Shown one piece after another: positions 27,386 to 37,502 of a stretch of 64,000 bases of DNA. A program made the position numbers and the translations under genes. Every line of letters begins with the position of its first letter. Position 1 is the stretch's first letter. The notes below the pieces were generated by a model. The model saw only the letters and a program-made list of their open reading frames with translations. It did no database searches and was not told the origin of the DNA. Where the stretch lies: assembly GCA_945865535.1 (NCBI GenBank), contig CAMBDW010000003.1, positions 51,308 through 115,307 of the forward strand, given 5' to 3'. The stretch comes from Chryseobacterium gleum. GTDB taxonomy: Bacteria > Bacteroidota > Bacteroidia > Flavobacteriales > BACL11.

Positions 27386-29073
27386 TGAATAAAAGGTGGG
27401 AGGTAAAGAAATCTGACTCTGTAATTGTTCAAAAATTGGCTAAAGATTTAGATGTAAGTGAAATTGTGGCTCATCTTTTGGCATTAAGAGGGATTAAAAC
27501 ATTTACTGAAGCAAAACTTTTTTTCAGGCCAGAATTATCTCATTTACACGATCCTTTTTTGATGAAAAATATGGATCTGGCGGTTAAAAGAATTGAAACT
27601 GCAATCTCAAAAAAACAAAAGATTTTGGTTTATGGAGATTATGATGTTGATGGCACAACATCTGTTGCTATGATGTATTCTTTTTTGAAAAAATACAACC
27701 AGAATATTGAGTATTACATCCCTTGTAGATATGAGGAGGGTTATGGAATTTCATTAAAAGGAATTGATTATGCAAATGCAAATAATTTTGCCCTAATTAT
27801 AGCTTTGGATTGTGGAATTAGGGATATTGAACAGATTGATTATGCAAATGAAAAGGGTATTGATTTTATTTTATGCGATCATCACACCCCTGCAGATAAA
27901 ATTCCAAACGCAATTGCAGTTTTAAATTCAAAACAGATTGATTGCAATTATCCGTATAAAGAACTTTCAGGCTGTGGCGTGGGTTTTAAATTGATACAAG
28001 CATATTGTATAAATAATGATATTTCTTTTGATGAAATAATTGAATACTTGGATTTATTAACAGTAAGTATTGGGGCCGATATTGTTCCTATGACAGGAGA
28101 AAATAGAGTATTGGCTTTTTACGGACTTAAACAAATTAATTCCACGCCAAGAGTTGGCTTAAAAGCTTTAATGGATGCCGCTTCCAAAACAAAAGAACTT
28201 ACTATATCAGATGTGGTTTTTGGAATTGCTCCAAGAATAAATGCAGCAGGAAGAATAGAGCACGCCAAAAAAGCAGTGGAGATTTTAGTTGAGAAAGATT
28301 ATGATAGAGCAAAATCATTTGCTGATGGGATAGAGGAAAATAATAAAACCAGAAAAGATTTAGATCAAAGTATTACTAAGCAGGCTCTTGAAATGGTTGA
28401 TGAAAATAAAAAATCAACAGTTGTTTTTAGCCAAAAATGGCATAAAGGAGTTGTTGGCATTGTTGCCTCTCGATTAATAGAGTCCTATTACAAACCAACA
28501 ATTGTGCTTGCTGAAAATGATGGACTGCTTACAGGATCTGCTCGCTCTGTTCACGATTTTGATTTGTATGAGGCTATTTCAAAATGTGCTCATTTATGCC
28601 AAAAATTTGGAGGTCATAAGTATGCGGCAGGACTAAGTATTAAAAAGGAAAATCTTCACGCTTTTATTATTGCCTTTGAAAAAGTAGTTTCTGAGACAAT
28701 TACTGAGGATCAACTCTCTGCTAAAATTGAAGTTGATATGGAAATTGATATCAATGATGTGGACGAAAAACTATTTAGAATAATAAAACAATTTGCTCCT
28801 TTTGGCCCACTTAATTTAGCTCCAGCTTTTATTAGTAAGGCAGTAATTGATACTGGTTATGGCAAAAAGTTAGGAGCCGATAAATTTCACTTAAGAATTA
28901 ATGCTAAAACTGTAACTGGCTCAATTGGAGGTATTGGTTTTGGTATGGGAGATTTTTTTGATAATATAAAGGATTATCAAGAGTTTGATATCTGTTATAC
29001 TATTGAAGAAAACGAATGGAATGGCAAGAAAAGTTTGCAGTTGATGCTAGCTGATATTAAGCAGTTTTTTTAG
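27385..29073 (+). CDS. recJ: Single-stranded-DNA-specific exonuclease RecJ
   Basis: RecJ degrades single-stranded DNA 5' to 3' in RecF recombination and repair. The 562-residue protein has the DHH motifs VYGDYDVDGTTS, ALDCGIRD and LCDHHTP, then IAPRINAAGRIEHA and the DHHA1 region with FGGHKYAAGLS, followed by the C-terminal OB domain. Length is normal. It shares one base with the preceding stop and ends 30 nt from the convergent dnaG stop. Confidence 0.96.
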   Translation: MNKRWEVKKSDSVIVQKLAKDLDVSEIVAHLLALRGIKTFTEAKLFFRPELSHLHDPFLMKNMDLAVKRIETAISKKQKILVYGDYDVDGTTSVAMMYSFLKKYNQNIEYYIPCRYEEGYGISLKGIDYANANNFALIIALDCGIRDIEQIDYANEKGIDFILCDHHTPADKIPNAIAVLNSKQIDCNYPYKELSGCGVGFKLIQAYCINNDISFDEIIEYLDLLTVSIGADIVPMTGENRVLAFYGLKQINSTPRVGLKALMDAASKTKELTISDVVFGIAPRINAAGRIEHAKKAVEILVEKDYDRAKSFADGIEENNKTRKDLDQSITKQALEMVDENKKSTVVFSQKWHKGVVGIVASRLIESYYKPTIVLAENDGLLTGSARSVHDFDLYEAISKCAHLCQKFGGHKYAAGLSIKKENLHAFIIAFEKVVSETITEDQLSAKIEVDMEIDINDVDEKLFRIIKQFAPFGPLNLAPAFISKAVIDTGYGKKLGADKFHLRINAKTVTGSIGGIGFGMGDFFDNIKDYQEFDICYTIEENEWNGKKSLQLMLADIKQFF

Positions 29074-29103
29074 AAATGAGACAGTTAATCAAGCTATACA
29101 GAT

Positions 29104-31005
29104 TTAGCCAATATTCCTGCCTAAAAGTTTAGCAATTTGAGTTTTTATTTTGGTTAAATTATTTAATTTTTTTATTCCATCTTCATCAATATCTCCAGTT
29201 TGTAATTGCTGTTGTAGTTCTGATATCTGAAGATCAACAATTCCCTTTTTTAGAGATAAAATTGCTTTTTCAGTTGTTTTGTGTAATTTTTCATCTTCTC
29301 TACCAGTTATAATATTATGTTTTTGCTTCCAGTTATCACTGATATTATGAGCCTGAGCGATTAAATCAACGGTCTGCTTACTAATTTCAATATCAGAGTT
29401 ATTGGTTAGTTTCTGAACATCAATTAAACCCGCATTTTCAATCCCATTAATAATTGCAGTATACAATTTTTGATACTGAGGATTGGAGAATTCAATCCCA
29501 TCTTGATGCAATTCATTAATTATCATGCCGGCAACACTTTCTTCTTCCTCTTGAACTAGAAAGATCTCATTTCCATAATTAATCAAAAGCCTTAAAACTT
29601 CCTCTTCCTGTTTCTGCAGTTTTTGTTCAATAGTAGTCTTAGATTTTTTTTGAGTTATTAATGGCACAGTTTCCTCTCCCAAGTTGCCTATTGGTCCACT
29701 TTTTACCATTGTTCTTGCTTTGCTAACCTGTTGTAAAAGAGACTGTTCAGAAACACCTAATTTCCCGTGATAAATTTTACAATATTCTTCTCTACTAAAA
29801 ACATCTGGGATTTCAGAAATGCTTAAGATAATTCTCTTTTTAATTTCAATTATTTTTGCAGGGTCTGTTTCTTGCTTTAGCTTGTAAATATCAATAAGAT
29901 AATCCACAAAATTTATAGCTGTTTTATCTAGGTATTCTTGAAATTTATCAGTAGTTAGTTTCTTTGAGTAGGAATCAGGATCCTCTCCTTCAGGGAAAGA
30001 CGCTATTTTTACATTCATTTCTGCTTTTAAGCAAAGATCTATGGAGCGAATGGTTGCATTTATTCCTGCATTGTCCCCATCAAATAATAAAACAACATTA
30101 TTGGTGGAACGCTTAATAAGCCCAATCTGATAAGTTCCCAATGCTGTTCCAGAAGCAGAAACCACATTTTCAATACCGTTTTGATGCATTGAAATAACAT
30201 CAGTATAGCCCTCCACAATAAAGCATTTATTAGCCCTACTTATTGCTTGTTTTGAAATATCTAATCCGTATAAAACCTTTGATTTATCATAAATTAATGT
30301 CTCCCCAGAGTTAAGGTATTTTGATTTTGCATCCGCATTAAAAGCCCTCCCACCAAAACCAATTATTTTGCCTGAATAGGAGTGTATTGGGAACATAGTT
30401 CTTTCTCGAAATTTATCATAAGTTTTTCCCTCTTCATTCTCTCCAATTAAGCTAGATTCAATCAAAATATTTTTATCATAGCCAGCTTTAAGCGCAGCTT
30501 TTTCAAATGCGTTTTGTTTTTTAGGACTGTATCCAAGTTTGAATTGTTTTATTATTTCATCTGAAAATCCTCTCTCTTTAAAATAACTCAATCCAATTGT
30601 TTTGCCTTCTTCTGTATTCCAAAGCGTATCTTGAAAATATTCACTAGCAAATTTTGTTGCAATTAACTGACTTTCTTTGGCCGAGAGTTTACTTTCCTGT
30701 TCAACAGTAAGGGATTCTTCAACAATTTCGATATTGTATTTTGCAGCAACATATCTTAATGCTTCAGGGTAGTTTGCCCCTTGCAATTCTTGGACAAACA
30801 TTATGCTGTTGCCACCTTTTCCGCATCCAAAACACTTGTAAATCCCTTTAGTAGGAGATACTACAAAAGAAGGGGTTTTTTCATCATGAAAAGGGCATCT
30901 ACCCTTGTAATTAACCCCAGTTTTTTTTAAATCCACAAAATCACCAACAATCTCTTCAATCCGGGCTGCTTCAAAAATTCTATCTATGGTTTCTTGAGGG
31001 ATCAT
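29104..31005 (-). CDS. dnaG: DNA primase
   Basis: DnaG makes RNA primers for replication. The 633-residue protein has the N-terminal zinc finger (C37, H40, C58, C61 in CPFHDEKTPSF...CFGCGKGG). The catalytic core has FGGRAFN, and a TOPRIM domain has VEGYTDVISMHQNG and LLFDGDNAG. A C-terminal helicase-binding domain follows. Its start overlaps the polyprenyl synthase stop by 4 nt, an arrangement outside the classical rpsU-dnaG-rpoD operon. Confidence 0.96.
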   Translation of the reverse strand: MIPQETIDRIFEAARIEEIVGDFVDLKKTGVNYKGRCPFHDEKTPSFVVSPTKGIYKCFGCGKGGNSIMFVQELQGANYPEALRYVAAKYNIEIVEESLTVEQESKLSAKESQLIATKFASEYFQDTLWNTEEGKTIGLSYFKERGFSDEIIKQFKLGYSPKKQNAFEKAALKAGYDKNILIESSLIGENEEGKTYDKFRERTMFPIHSYSGKIIGFGGRAFNADAKSKYLNSGETLIYDKSKVLYGLDISKQAISRANKCFIVEGYTDVISMHQNGIENVVSASGTALGTYQIGLIKRSTNNVVLLFDGDNAGINATIRSIDLCLKAEMNVKIASFPEGEDPDSYSKKLTTDKFQEYLDKTAINFVDYLIDIYKLKQETDPAKIIEIKKRIILSISEIPDVFSREEYCKIYHGKLGVSEQSLLQQVSKARTMVKSGPIGNLGEETVPLITQKKSKTTIEQKLQKQEEEVLRLLINYGNEIFLVQEEEESVAGMIINELHQDGIEFSNPQYQKLYTAIINGIENAGLIDVQKLTNNSDIEISKQTVDLIAQAHNISDNWKQKHNIITGREDEKLHKTTEKAILSLKKGIVDLQISELQQQLQTGDIDEDGIKKLNNLTKIKTQIAKLLGRNIG

Positions 31006-31976
31006 TTCTTTCTATTTATTACATAATCTAACAATAGGCGTAATGATTTATTTGCCTCATTATTTTCAAAATTATTAAGTATATTCACTGCTTCCTGATG
31101 ATATGCTTTCATTGTTTTTTCTGCATATTCAAGCCCTCCACTTTCTTTAACCAGTTCAATTACTTCAGTTACTTTCTTCTCATCTTTATGATGATTTTTT
31201 ACAATATTTATGATGTATCTCTTTAATGGAGCATCCACACAATTAAGGATATGGATTAATGGAAGGGTCATTTTTTGTTCTCTTATGTCAATGGCAGTTG
31301 GTTTTCCTATTAATGAGCTTTGAGTATAATCAAACAAATCATCTTTAATTTGAAAGGCAATTCCTGCCTTTTCCCCAAATAATCGCATTTTTTCCACAGT
31401 CTCTTTATTTTGACCTACAGAGTTAGCCCCGCTAGCACAGCAGGCAGCAATTAATGTGGCTGTTTTCTGACGAATAATATCAAAATACACCTTTTCAGTG
31501 ATGTCTAATTTTCTAGCTTTTTCAATTTGTAAAAGCTCTCCTTCACTCATATCTTGAACGGCGGTACTCATGATTTCTAATAAATCAAATTCTTTGTTTT
31601 TCACTGCTAATAGCAGTCCTCTACTGAGTAGAAAATCTCCAACTAAAACAGCAATTTTATTTTTCCAAAGGGCATTAATTGAAAAAAATCCCCTTCGAAA
31701 ATTTGCTTCATCAATAACATCATCATGCACTAAAGTGGCAGTGTGCAAGAGTTCAATCATTCCTGCTGCTCGATAGGTATTTTCTTCAAATTTCCCAAAA
31801 AGTTTAGCTGACAGAAAAACAAACATAGGTCGCATTTGCTTGCCTTTTCTTTTGATAATATAATACATAATCTTATCAAGTAATGCGACATTACTTTTTA
31901 AGGATTCTTTAAACTTGCTCTCAAACAAGTTCATCTCCATTTTAATAGGAGCCTGGATATCTTTTATTATGGACAA
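31002..31976 (-). CDS. Polyprenyl diphosphate synthase
   Basis: This trans-prenyltransferase builds long-chain prenyl diphosphate, probably for menaquinone side chains. Both aspartate-rich motifs are present (VHDDVIDEA and FQIKDDLFDY), together with KRKGKQMRPMFVFLSAKLFG. Family members open with a segment like IQAPIKMEMNLFE, so I set the start at the TTG at 31976. The longest frame, from 32081, would overlap rlmN and adds a non-family extension. An ATG at 31940 is the alternative and fits a TAATTTTG element at 31974-31981 that covers the TTG. It overlaps dnaG by 4 nt. Confidence 0.9.
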   Translation of the reverse strand: MSIIKDIQAPIKMEMNLFESKFKESLKSNVALLDKIMYYIIKRKGKQMRPMFVFLSAKLFGKFEENTYRAAGMIELLHTATLVHDDVIDEANFRRGFFSINALWKNKIAVLVGDFLLSRGLLLAVKNKEFDLLEIMSTAVQDMSEGELLQIEKARKLDITEKVYFDIIRQKTATLIAACCASGANSVGQNKETVEKMRLFGEKAGIAFQIKDDLFDYTQSSLIGKPTAIDIREQKMTLPLIHILNCVDAPLKRYIINIVKNHHKDEKKVTEVIELVKESGGLEYAEKTMKAYHQEAVNILNNFENNEANKSLRLLLDYVINRKK

Positions 31977-32050
31977 AATTAGAGCTAACTTGAAATGCGA
32001 ATGTACAAAGAAAATAGCCTGTAAAGATCTCTTTTTTCTTTGTTTAAAAG

Positions 32051-33091
32051 TTATTTGAGTTTGTTTACCAATTGCCCGCAAGCTGCTGCAATATCCTTGC
32101 CCTTACTTTTTCTCAAATTTACGATTAGCTTTCTCTCTTCTAAGAATTTGATAAAAGTATCAGTAACCTTATTTGATGATTTTTCATAAGGAAGATCATC
32201 AACAGTATTGTACTCAATGAGGTTTATTTTACAAGGGCTAGCTTTTGCAAATTGAACTAACTTTTGTGCATCTTCAATACTGTCGTTTAGGTCTTTAAAT
32301 AAGATATATTCGTAAGTAACTCTGCTGCCCGTTTTATCATAAAAATACCCAACAGCCTCTCTTAGTTCAGCTAAGTTAATTTTTTTATTCAAGGGCATTA
32401 AGATATCGCGCTTACTATCGGAGGCTGCATGTAATGAAATAGCCAGATTAAACTTAACCTTATCATCCCCAAGGGTTTTTATCATTTTTGAAATACCAGC
32501 TGTTGAAACTGTAATTCTTTTTGGAGACATCCCTAATCCTTCCTCAGTGGTTATAAAATTAATGCTGTTCAATACTGCTTTGTAGTTTAATAATGGTTCT
32601 CCCATACCCATATAAACTATATTTGATAGTGGTTTGCCAAAGTTTGAGACAGCCTCTTCATTAAGAATAAAAACTTGATCGTAAATTTCACCAGCAGTTA
32701 GATTTCTTGCTAATTTTAATGTTCCAGTAGCACAAAAGTTACAAGTTAAACTGCAGCCAACTTGTGATGAAACACAAGCAGTTAATCTTTTTTGTGAGGG
32801 TATTAAAACCCCCTCAACCAAAAGTTTATCATGCAATTGGAAACTGTATTTTATAGTTCCGTCTATACTTCTTTCTGCTTTATGAATTTTAACAGTGTTA
32901 ATAGTGAAATTACTACTTAATAACTCACGCATTTCTTTTGATAAGGAGGTTATTTCTTCAAATGAAGTTGCTCTTTTTTGCCAAAGCCATTCCCATATTT
33001 GTTTAGCTCTGAATTTAGGCAGACTATGTTCTGCACAGAATGCTACAATCTCTTCTAAATCTAAACTCCTTATATCTTTTTTATCACTCAT
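32051..33091 (-). CDS. rlmN: Dual-specificity 23S rRNA/tRNA adenine-C2 methyltransferase RlmN
   Basis: RlmN is a radical-SAM enzyme that methylates A2503 of 23S rRNA and A37 of some tRNAs. The 346-residue protein has the cluster motif in CSLTCNFCATGTLKLAR, YMGMGEPLLNY, ITVSTAGISKMI, ISLHAASDSKRDILMPLNK and the C-terminal CGQL cysteine that forms the reaction intermediate. The start at 33091 is preceded by TATCTTTG with a 9-nt gap. The polyprenyl synthase and dnaG follow on the same strand. Confidence 0.96.
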   Translation of the reverse strand: MSDKKDIRSLDLEEIVAFCAEHSLPKFRAKQIWEWLWQKRATSFEEITSLSKEMRELLSSNFTINTVKIHKAERSIDGTIKYSFQLHDKLLVEGVLIPSQKRLTACVSSQVGCSLTCNFCATGTLKLARNLTAGEIYDQVFILNEEAVSNFGKPLSNIVYMGMGEPLLNYKAVLNSINFITTEEGLGMSPKRITVSTAGISKMIKTLGDDKVKFNLAISLHAASDSKRDILMPLNKKINLAELREAVGYFYDKTGSRVTYEYILFKDLNDSIEDAQKLVQFAKASPCKINLIEYNTVDDLPYEKSSNKVTDTFIKFLEERKLIVNLRKSKGKDIAAACGQLVNKLK

Positions 33092-33100
33092 AATTGTTTA

Positions 33101-33108
33101 CAAAGATA
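33101..33108 (-). promoter_or_regulatory. -7 promoter element for rlmN (TATCTTTG)
   Basis: TAnnTTTG match on the minus strand, 9 nt from the rlmN ATG and only 3 nt away from the opposite-strand -7 element at 33112-33119. Confidence 0.5.
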
Positions 33109-33111
33109 TAT

Positions 33112-33119
33112 TACTTTTG
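33112..33119 (+). promoter_or_regulatory. -7 promoter element for the amidohydrolase (TACTTTTG)
   Basis: TAnnTTTG match ending 3 nt before the ATG at 33123. It supports that start over the longer frame, which would reach back into rlmN. Confidence 0.5.
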
Positions 33120-33122
33120 TCT

Positions 33123-34232
33123 ATGCGATTTTTAACGGCAGATTATTTATATCCACTTCATACCAATCCATTAAAAGAAGGTGTTTTGCAAATTTCTGAA
33201 AAAGGAGAAGTAGTTGCTATTTTTGAAGATAGAAAATCTGTGTCAAAAGAAAAGTTAGAAATTTTTGAGGGGATTTTATGTCCAGGATTTGTAAACGCAC
33301 ATTGTCATTTGGAATTGAGCCATTTAAAAGGCGTAGCAGAAAAAGGCAAAGGATTGTTGGATTTTATTGGTGCCGTTCAAAAAAGAAATAATTTAAAAAA
33401 AGATGCGATTTTGGCAGCCATTGATTTTGCAGAACAGCAAATGATAAAAAACGGCATTGTTGGGGTGGGAGATATTTGTAATACAGCAGACACTCTTTCT
33501 CAAAAACAAAAAGGCAACTTACAATACTATAATTTCATTGAAGTTTTTGGAGTACAAGATCAAAAGGCAAACCAAATAATAATGGAGGCAAAAGAGTTGA
33601 GAAATCAATTCAGAGCCAGTGGCTTAAAGGCAACAATTACTCCTCACTCTCCATATTCTGTACCGCCAAAATTAATTCAAGAAATTGCAAGAAATTTTGA
33701 TGAAAATGACGAATTGCTTACTATTCATGTTCAGGAAACAATTAAGGAAAATGAGCTATTTGAAAATAAGCAAGGAGATTTTTTTGCTTGGCTTCAAAGC
33801 ATTAATACAAGCTCTACAATTTGGGAAAGCAGAAACAAATCAGCTGATATTTTAAAAGAATTAGGAACCAAAAAATTATTATTGGTCCACAACACTTTTG
33901 CCGAAAAAGAAGATATCGGTTCTTATTATTATTGTACTTGCCCAAAGGCAAATTTATATATTGAAAATAGCTTACCGGACTACTCTATTTTCGATACTGA
34001 TAAATTATGTGTAGGAACAGATAGCCTAGCCTCTAATAACTCACTTTCTATTTTAGAGGAGTTGCAAATAATTAAAGAAAATACCAATTTTGATTTTAAT
34101 ACACTGCTCAAAATAGCTTCTAAAAATGGGGCTGTGGCATTAGGATTTACAAAGCTAGGTACTTTTGAAAAAGGGAAAATTCCTGGGGTAAACTTGATAT
34201 CTGAACTAAATAAAATTAAAATTATTGCATAA
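33123..34232 (+). CDS. Amidohydrolase family protein (chlorohydrolase/deaminase type)
   Basis: With the start at the ATG at 33123 the protein has 369 residues. The open frame extends upstream into rlmN but that part is antisense and unlikely to be translated. Metal-site motifs of the TRZ/ATZ-like amidohydrolases are present: GFVNAHCHLELSHLKG, TPHSPYSV, LTIHVQET, LLLVHNTFA and VGTDSLASNNSLS. Relatives hydrolyse or deaminate cyclic amidines such as guanine, cytosine or aminodeoxyfutalosine; the substrate here is not evident. Its 3' end overlaps the convergent ispD by 11 nt. Confidence 0.85.
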   Translation: MRFLTADYLYPLHTNPLKEGVLQISEKGEVVAIFEDRKSVSKEKLEIFEGILCPGFVNAHCHLELSHLKGVAEKGKGLLDFIGAVQKRNNLKKDAILAAIDFAEQQMIKNGIVGVGDICNTADTLSQKQKGNLQYYNFIEVFGVQDQKANQIIMEAKELRNQFRASGLKATITPHSPYSVPPKLIQEIARNFDENDELLTIHVQETIKENELFENKQGDFFAWLQSINTSSTIWESRNKSADILKELGTKKLLLVHNTFAEKEDIGSYYYCTCPKANLYIENSLPDYSIFDTDKLCVGTDSLASNNSLSILEELQIIKENTNFDFNTLLKIASKNGAVALGFTKLGTFEKGKIPGVNLISELNKIKIIA

Positions 34233-34875
34233 AGACCTCTGCAATCTTTAAATCTTTTTCAGTAGTAATTTTTAGATTTCTTTCTTCTCCTAAAATAGTT
34301 GTGATGTTGCCTCCATTTGCTTCAAATACAGAAGCATCATCTGTAAAATGTTCTGCAAATTCTTGCCTATAAGCATCTTTAATGTCAGTACTTATAAAAC
34401 ATTGAGGGGTTTGTACTTGATAAAAATTACTTCTATCAATATGTTTTGAAGTTTCTCCATCAACTTTCCGAATGGAATCCTTAATAGGGGTAATAGGGAC
34501 AACTCCAATTCCTTTTTTAGTTTCAGCAACTAAGCGATCAATTAAAGTTTTAGAAATGAGCGGGCGAACACCATCATGAATTGCAACAATTGATTCCTCA
34601 TCTATTTTTTCAAGTCCATTTTTTACAGATTGAAAACGGCTTTCACCTCCCTGAACTAAAACATGCTTTTGATTGAAATTAGTGTCTTTACAAAGGTTAC
34701 TCCAGTAATCAAATTGTGCTTTGGGTAAAACGACAATAATTTCTTCAAAGTGAGAAAATTGTTTTATAGTATGTATTAAAATGGGCTCATTTTGTAATAG
34801 TAAAAACTGTTTGGGGATTTCCGTCTGCATTCTTTCTCCTTTCCCCCCAGCAACTATTAAGGCCACTTTTTTCAC
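34222..34875 (-). CDS. ispD: 2-C-methyl-D-erythritol 4-phosphate cytidylyltransferase
   Basis: IspD transfers CMP to methylerythritol phosphate in the MEP isoprenoid pathway. The 217-residue protein has the nucleotide site VAGGKGERMQTEIPKQFL, then VQGGESRFQSVKNGL, VAIHDGVRPLIS, VVPITPIKDSIRKV and QTPQCF. It is the last gene of the run ftsX-DUF3098-uppP-truB-queA-ispD, one nt after queA, and links to isoprenoid supply for uppP and the polyprenyl synthase. Confidence 0.95.
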   Translation of the reverse strand: MKKVALIVAGGKGERMQTEIPKQFLLLQNEPILIHTIKQFSHFEEIIVVLPKAQFDYWSNLCKDTNFNQKHVLVQGGESRFQSVKNGLEKIDEESIVAIHDGVRPLISKTLIDRLVAETKKGIGVVPITPIKDSIRKVDGETSKHIDRSNFYQVQTPQCFISTDIKDAYRQEFAEHFTDDASVFEANGGNITTILGEERNLKITTEKDLKIAEVFMQ

Positions 34876-34876
34876 T

Positions 34877-35932
34877 TTAAATAATTAGCATAACATCTCC
34901 ATATGTATGGAAATTGTATTTCTTTTTTAGAGCTTCCGCATATGCTTTTTGCAAAATATCTAATCCAGAAAAAGCTGCAACTTGCATCATTAATGCAGAT
35001 TGTGGTAAATGAAAGTTGGTTAACATACAATTTGCAATCCTAAAATTATGAGGAGGGAATAAAAATATATTTGTCCATCCAGTAAAAGCAAGAGCTTCAT
35101 TTTTTGTCGAAACAGAAGATTCTAATGTGCGCATTACTGTGGTCCCAATAGCACAAATTCTTTTTCCTTGGGCCTTGCCAGTATTAATTTGCTCTGCAGC
35201 CCTTTGAGGAATGATTATTTCCTCCGATTCCGTTCTATGTTTTGATAAATCTTCAACCATAATAGGGCTGAATGTCCCCAAACCAACATGTAGCGTGGTT
35301 TCTGCAAACTCAACTCCTGTTAACTCTAGCTGCTTCATTAAAAGTCTGCTAAAATGTAGTCCAGCAGTAGGAGCGGCAACGGCTCCCTCATGTTTTGCAT
35401 AAACAGTTTGATATCTTTCATCATCTTGAGCTGTTGCTGCTCTGTCAAGGTGTTTTGGTATAGGGGTCTCTCCAAGAGCCGTAATAGCTTGTTTAAATTC
35501 TTCATGAGTACCATCAAAAAGGAATCTCAATGTTCTTCCTCTAGAGGTTGTGTTGTCAATTACTTCCGCAATGAGATCATCTTTTTCACCAAAGAATAAT
35601 TTATTTCCAATTCTAATTTTTCTAGCAGGATCAACCAGCACATCCCAAATCCTATTTTCTTTGTCTAATTCTCTCAACAAAAAAACTTCTATCATTGCCC
35701 CAGTTTTTTCTTTATTGGCAATTAATCTTGCAGGGAAAACTTTGGTGTTATTGAGTACAATCACATCTCCCTCAACAAAAAAATCTTTGAGATCAGACAC
35801 TACTTTATGTTCAATTTGACCAGTATTTTTATGTACAATCATGAGTTTTGCCTCCTCTCTTTCAGCAGCTGGTTTTTTTGCAATTCTTGCTTCTGGCAAG
35901 TCAAAATTGAACATGGATAATTTGTATTTCAT
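34877..35932 (-). CDS. queA: S-adenosylmethionine:tRNA ribosyltransferase-isomerase QueA
   Basis: QueA converts preQ1-tRNA to epoxyqueuosine-tRNA using SAM. The 351-residue protein opens [17 protein letters not shown] and has [61 protein letters not shown] and [14 protein letters not shown]. Length is normal. A TATATTTG element lies 28 nt upstream, which suggests queA-ispD can be transcribed apart from truB. Confidence 0.96.
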   Translation of the reverse strand: MKYKLSMFNFDLPEARIAKKPAAEREEAKLMIVHKNTGQIEHKVVSDLKDFFVEGDVIVLNNTKVFPARLIANKEKTGAMIEVFLLRELDKENRIWDVLVDPARKIRIGNKLFFGEKDDLIAEVIDNTTSRGRTLRFLFDGTHEEFKQAITALGETPIPKHLDRAATAQDDERYQTVYAKHEGAVAAPTAGLHFSRLLMKQLELTGVEFAETTLHVGLGTFSPIMVEDLSKHRTESEEIIIPQRAAEQINTGKAQGKRICAIGTTVMRTLESSVSTKNEALAFTGWTNIFLFPPHNFRIANCMLTNFHLPQSALMMQVAAFSGLDILQKAYAEALKKKYNFHTYGDVMLII

Positions 35933-35960
35933 CTGAAAGTAAGGCTTAAATTAAAGGGGG

Positions 35961-35968
35961 CAAATATA
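35961..35968 (-). promoter_or_regulatory. -7 promoter element for queA-ispD (TATATTTG)
   Basis: TAnnTTTG match on the minus strand, 28 nt before the queA ATG, in the 65-nt gap after truB. Confidence 0.45.
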
Positions 35969-35997
35969 ATGGATTGAAAAACAGAAGTCAAGTAAAT

Positions 35998-36687
35998 TTA
36001 CTTATTTAAAAGCTTTTCAAAGCTTTCAATATCAATTCCTTTAGATAATTCATAATCTCCAATTGCCGTTCTGCATAAACTGGAAAGATATCCTCCACTA
36101 TTTAATGCAGTGCCAAAGTCATTAGCAATTGAGCGAACGTAAGTTCCTTTACTGCATTTAATTTCAAAAGCTATAGTTAAATTTTCAATAGAAATAATAT
36201 TAAACTCCCTCACAAAAATTTTTCTACTTTCAATCATTATTTCTTCTCCTCTTCTTGCTTTTTCATAAAGTCTTTCTCCCCCCCTTTTTAGTGCAGAAAA
36301 AATAGGTGGTTTTTGATCAATTTCTCCAATAAACTGTTTTGTAGTTTGATGGATTAACTCCTTAGTTATATGAGAAGTTTTATAATCATTATCCACTTCT
36401 GTTTCCAAATCGTAAGAGGGGGTTGTCCCTCCTAATGTAATAGTTCCAGTATATGTTTTTTCTTGGCCTTGAATTTCAGAGATTCTTTTGGTAAATTTTC
36501 CGGTACAAACAATTAAAAGCCCTGTGGCTAAAGGATCAAGGGTTCCTGCATGACCCACCCTTAGTTTTTTTAGATTGTATTTTTTACTGATGAGATGTTT
36601 TATTTTTTTCACAACATCAAATGATGACCAGCCAAGCGGTTTGTCAATTAATACCATTTGTCCAGCTAGGTAATCTTCAGAAGTCAT
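35998..36687 (-). CDS. truB: tRNA pseudouridine-55 synthase TruB
   Basis: TruB makes pseudouridine 55 in the T-loop of tRNAs. The 229-residue protein has GWSSFDVVKKIK, the catalytic aspartate motif HAGTLDPLATGLLIV, FSALKRGGERLYEKARRG and CSKGTYVRSIANDFG. It is at the short end for the family (no PUA domain), as usual in Bacteroidota. Its start shares one base with the uppP stop. Confidence 0.95.
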   Translation of the reverse strand: MTSEDYLAGQMVLIDKPLGWSSFDVVKKIKHLISKKYNLKKLRVGHAGTLDPLATGLLIVCTGKFTKRISEIQGQEKTYTGTITLGGTTPSYDLETEVDNDYKTSHITKELIHQTTKQFIGEIDQKPPIFSALKRGGERLYEKARRGEEIMIESRKIFVREFNIISIENLTIAFEIKCSKGTYVRSIANDFGTALNSGGYLSSLCRTAIGDYELSKGIDIESFEKLLNK

Positions 36688-37499
36688 TAAATGACACTTA
36701 ATGGATGAATAAAAAAATGAATAACCAATAAGGTTATTCCTAAAATAATTCGATAATAACCAAAAAGTTTAAATCCTTTCTTGCTTAAGAAACTAATAAA
36801 GGATTTTATGGCAAGAAATGCTACAATAAAGGCAATTATGTTTCCAATAATTAGGTAATTAACTTGATCTCCAGAAAGTACCCATCCTTGAGTATAAAAA
36901 TCGTAACTTTTTTTTACTGTTGCGCCTAGCATTGTTGGAACAGCAAGAAAGAAAGAAAATTCTGCAGCCGTTTTTCTATTGATTTTTTGTGTCATTCCAC
37001 CTACTATGCTTGCGCCACTTCTGGATACTCCAGGAATCATTCCTAAACATTGAAAAAATCCAATTTTTAATGCAGTTAGATAGCTTATTTCGGTATGTGC
37101 TGTTGGATTTTTTGGGTCAAAATCTTCATTTCCTTTAAACCAACTATCTACTTTCAATAAAATAAAACCTCCAATAAGCAAGGAAATCGCTACTGTAATT
37201 GGACTTTCTAATAGCTGATCAATAACATCATTCAGCAAAAAGCCCAACACAGCCGCAGGAATAAAAGCCACCATCAGTTTAAAATAAAAATCTAGACTTT
37301 GAAAAAAGCGTTTCCAATACAAAACAACAACCGACAATATTGCCCCAAGCTGAATGATAATGGTAAATAATTTTGTAAAATCTTCCGTTTCAATTCCCAT
37401 AAATGAGGAAGCAATAATCATATGCCCAGTAGAGGATACCGGCAGGAATTCTGTAATTCCCTCTATAATAGCAAGGATAATAACATCAATTAAATCCAT
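36687..37499 (-). CDS. uppP: Undecaprenyl-diphosphatase UppP (BacA)
   Basis: UppP recycles the lipid carrier for peptidoglycan and O-antigen by dephosphorylating undecaprenyl diphosphate. The 270-residue membrane protein has the signature [16 protein letters not shown] at about 14-29 and the second active-site segment [13 protein letters not shown], with about eight membrane helices. It lies between DUF3098 (3 nt gap) and truB (1 nt overlap). Confidence 0.95.
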   Translation of the reverse strand: MDLIDVIILAIIEGITEFLPVSSTGHMIIASSFMGIETEDFTKLFTIIIQLGAILSVVVLYWKRFFQSLDFYFKLMVAFIPAAVLGFLLNDVIDQLLESPITVAISLLIGGFILLKVDSWFKGNEDFDPKNPTAHTEISYLTALKIGFFQCLGMIPGVSRSGASIVGGMTQKINRKTAAEFSFFLAVPTMLGATVKKSYDFYTQGWVLSGDQVNYLIIGNIIAFIVAFLAIKSFISFLSKKGFKLFGYYRIILGITLLVIHFFIHPLSVI

Positions 37500-37502
37500 T
37501 TA

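Noticed and set aside
32895..33122. N-terminal extension of the amidohydrolase
   Set aside because: It lies antisense to rlmN and precedes the -7 element at 33112-33119; the family match starts after the ATG at 33123.
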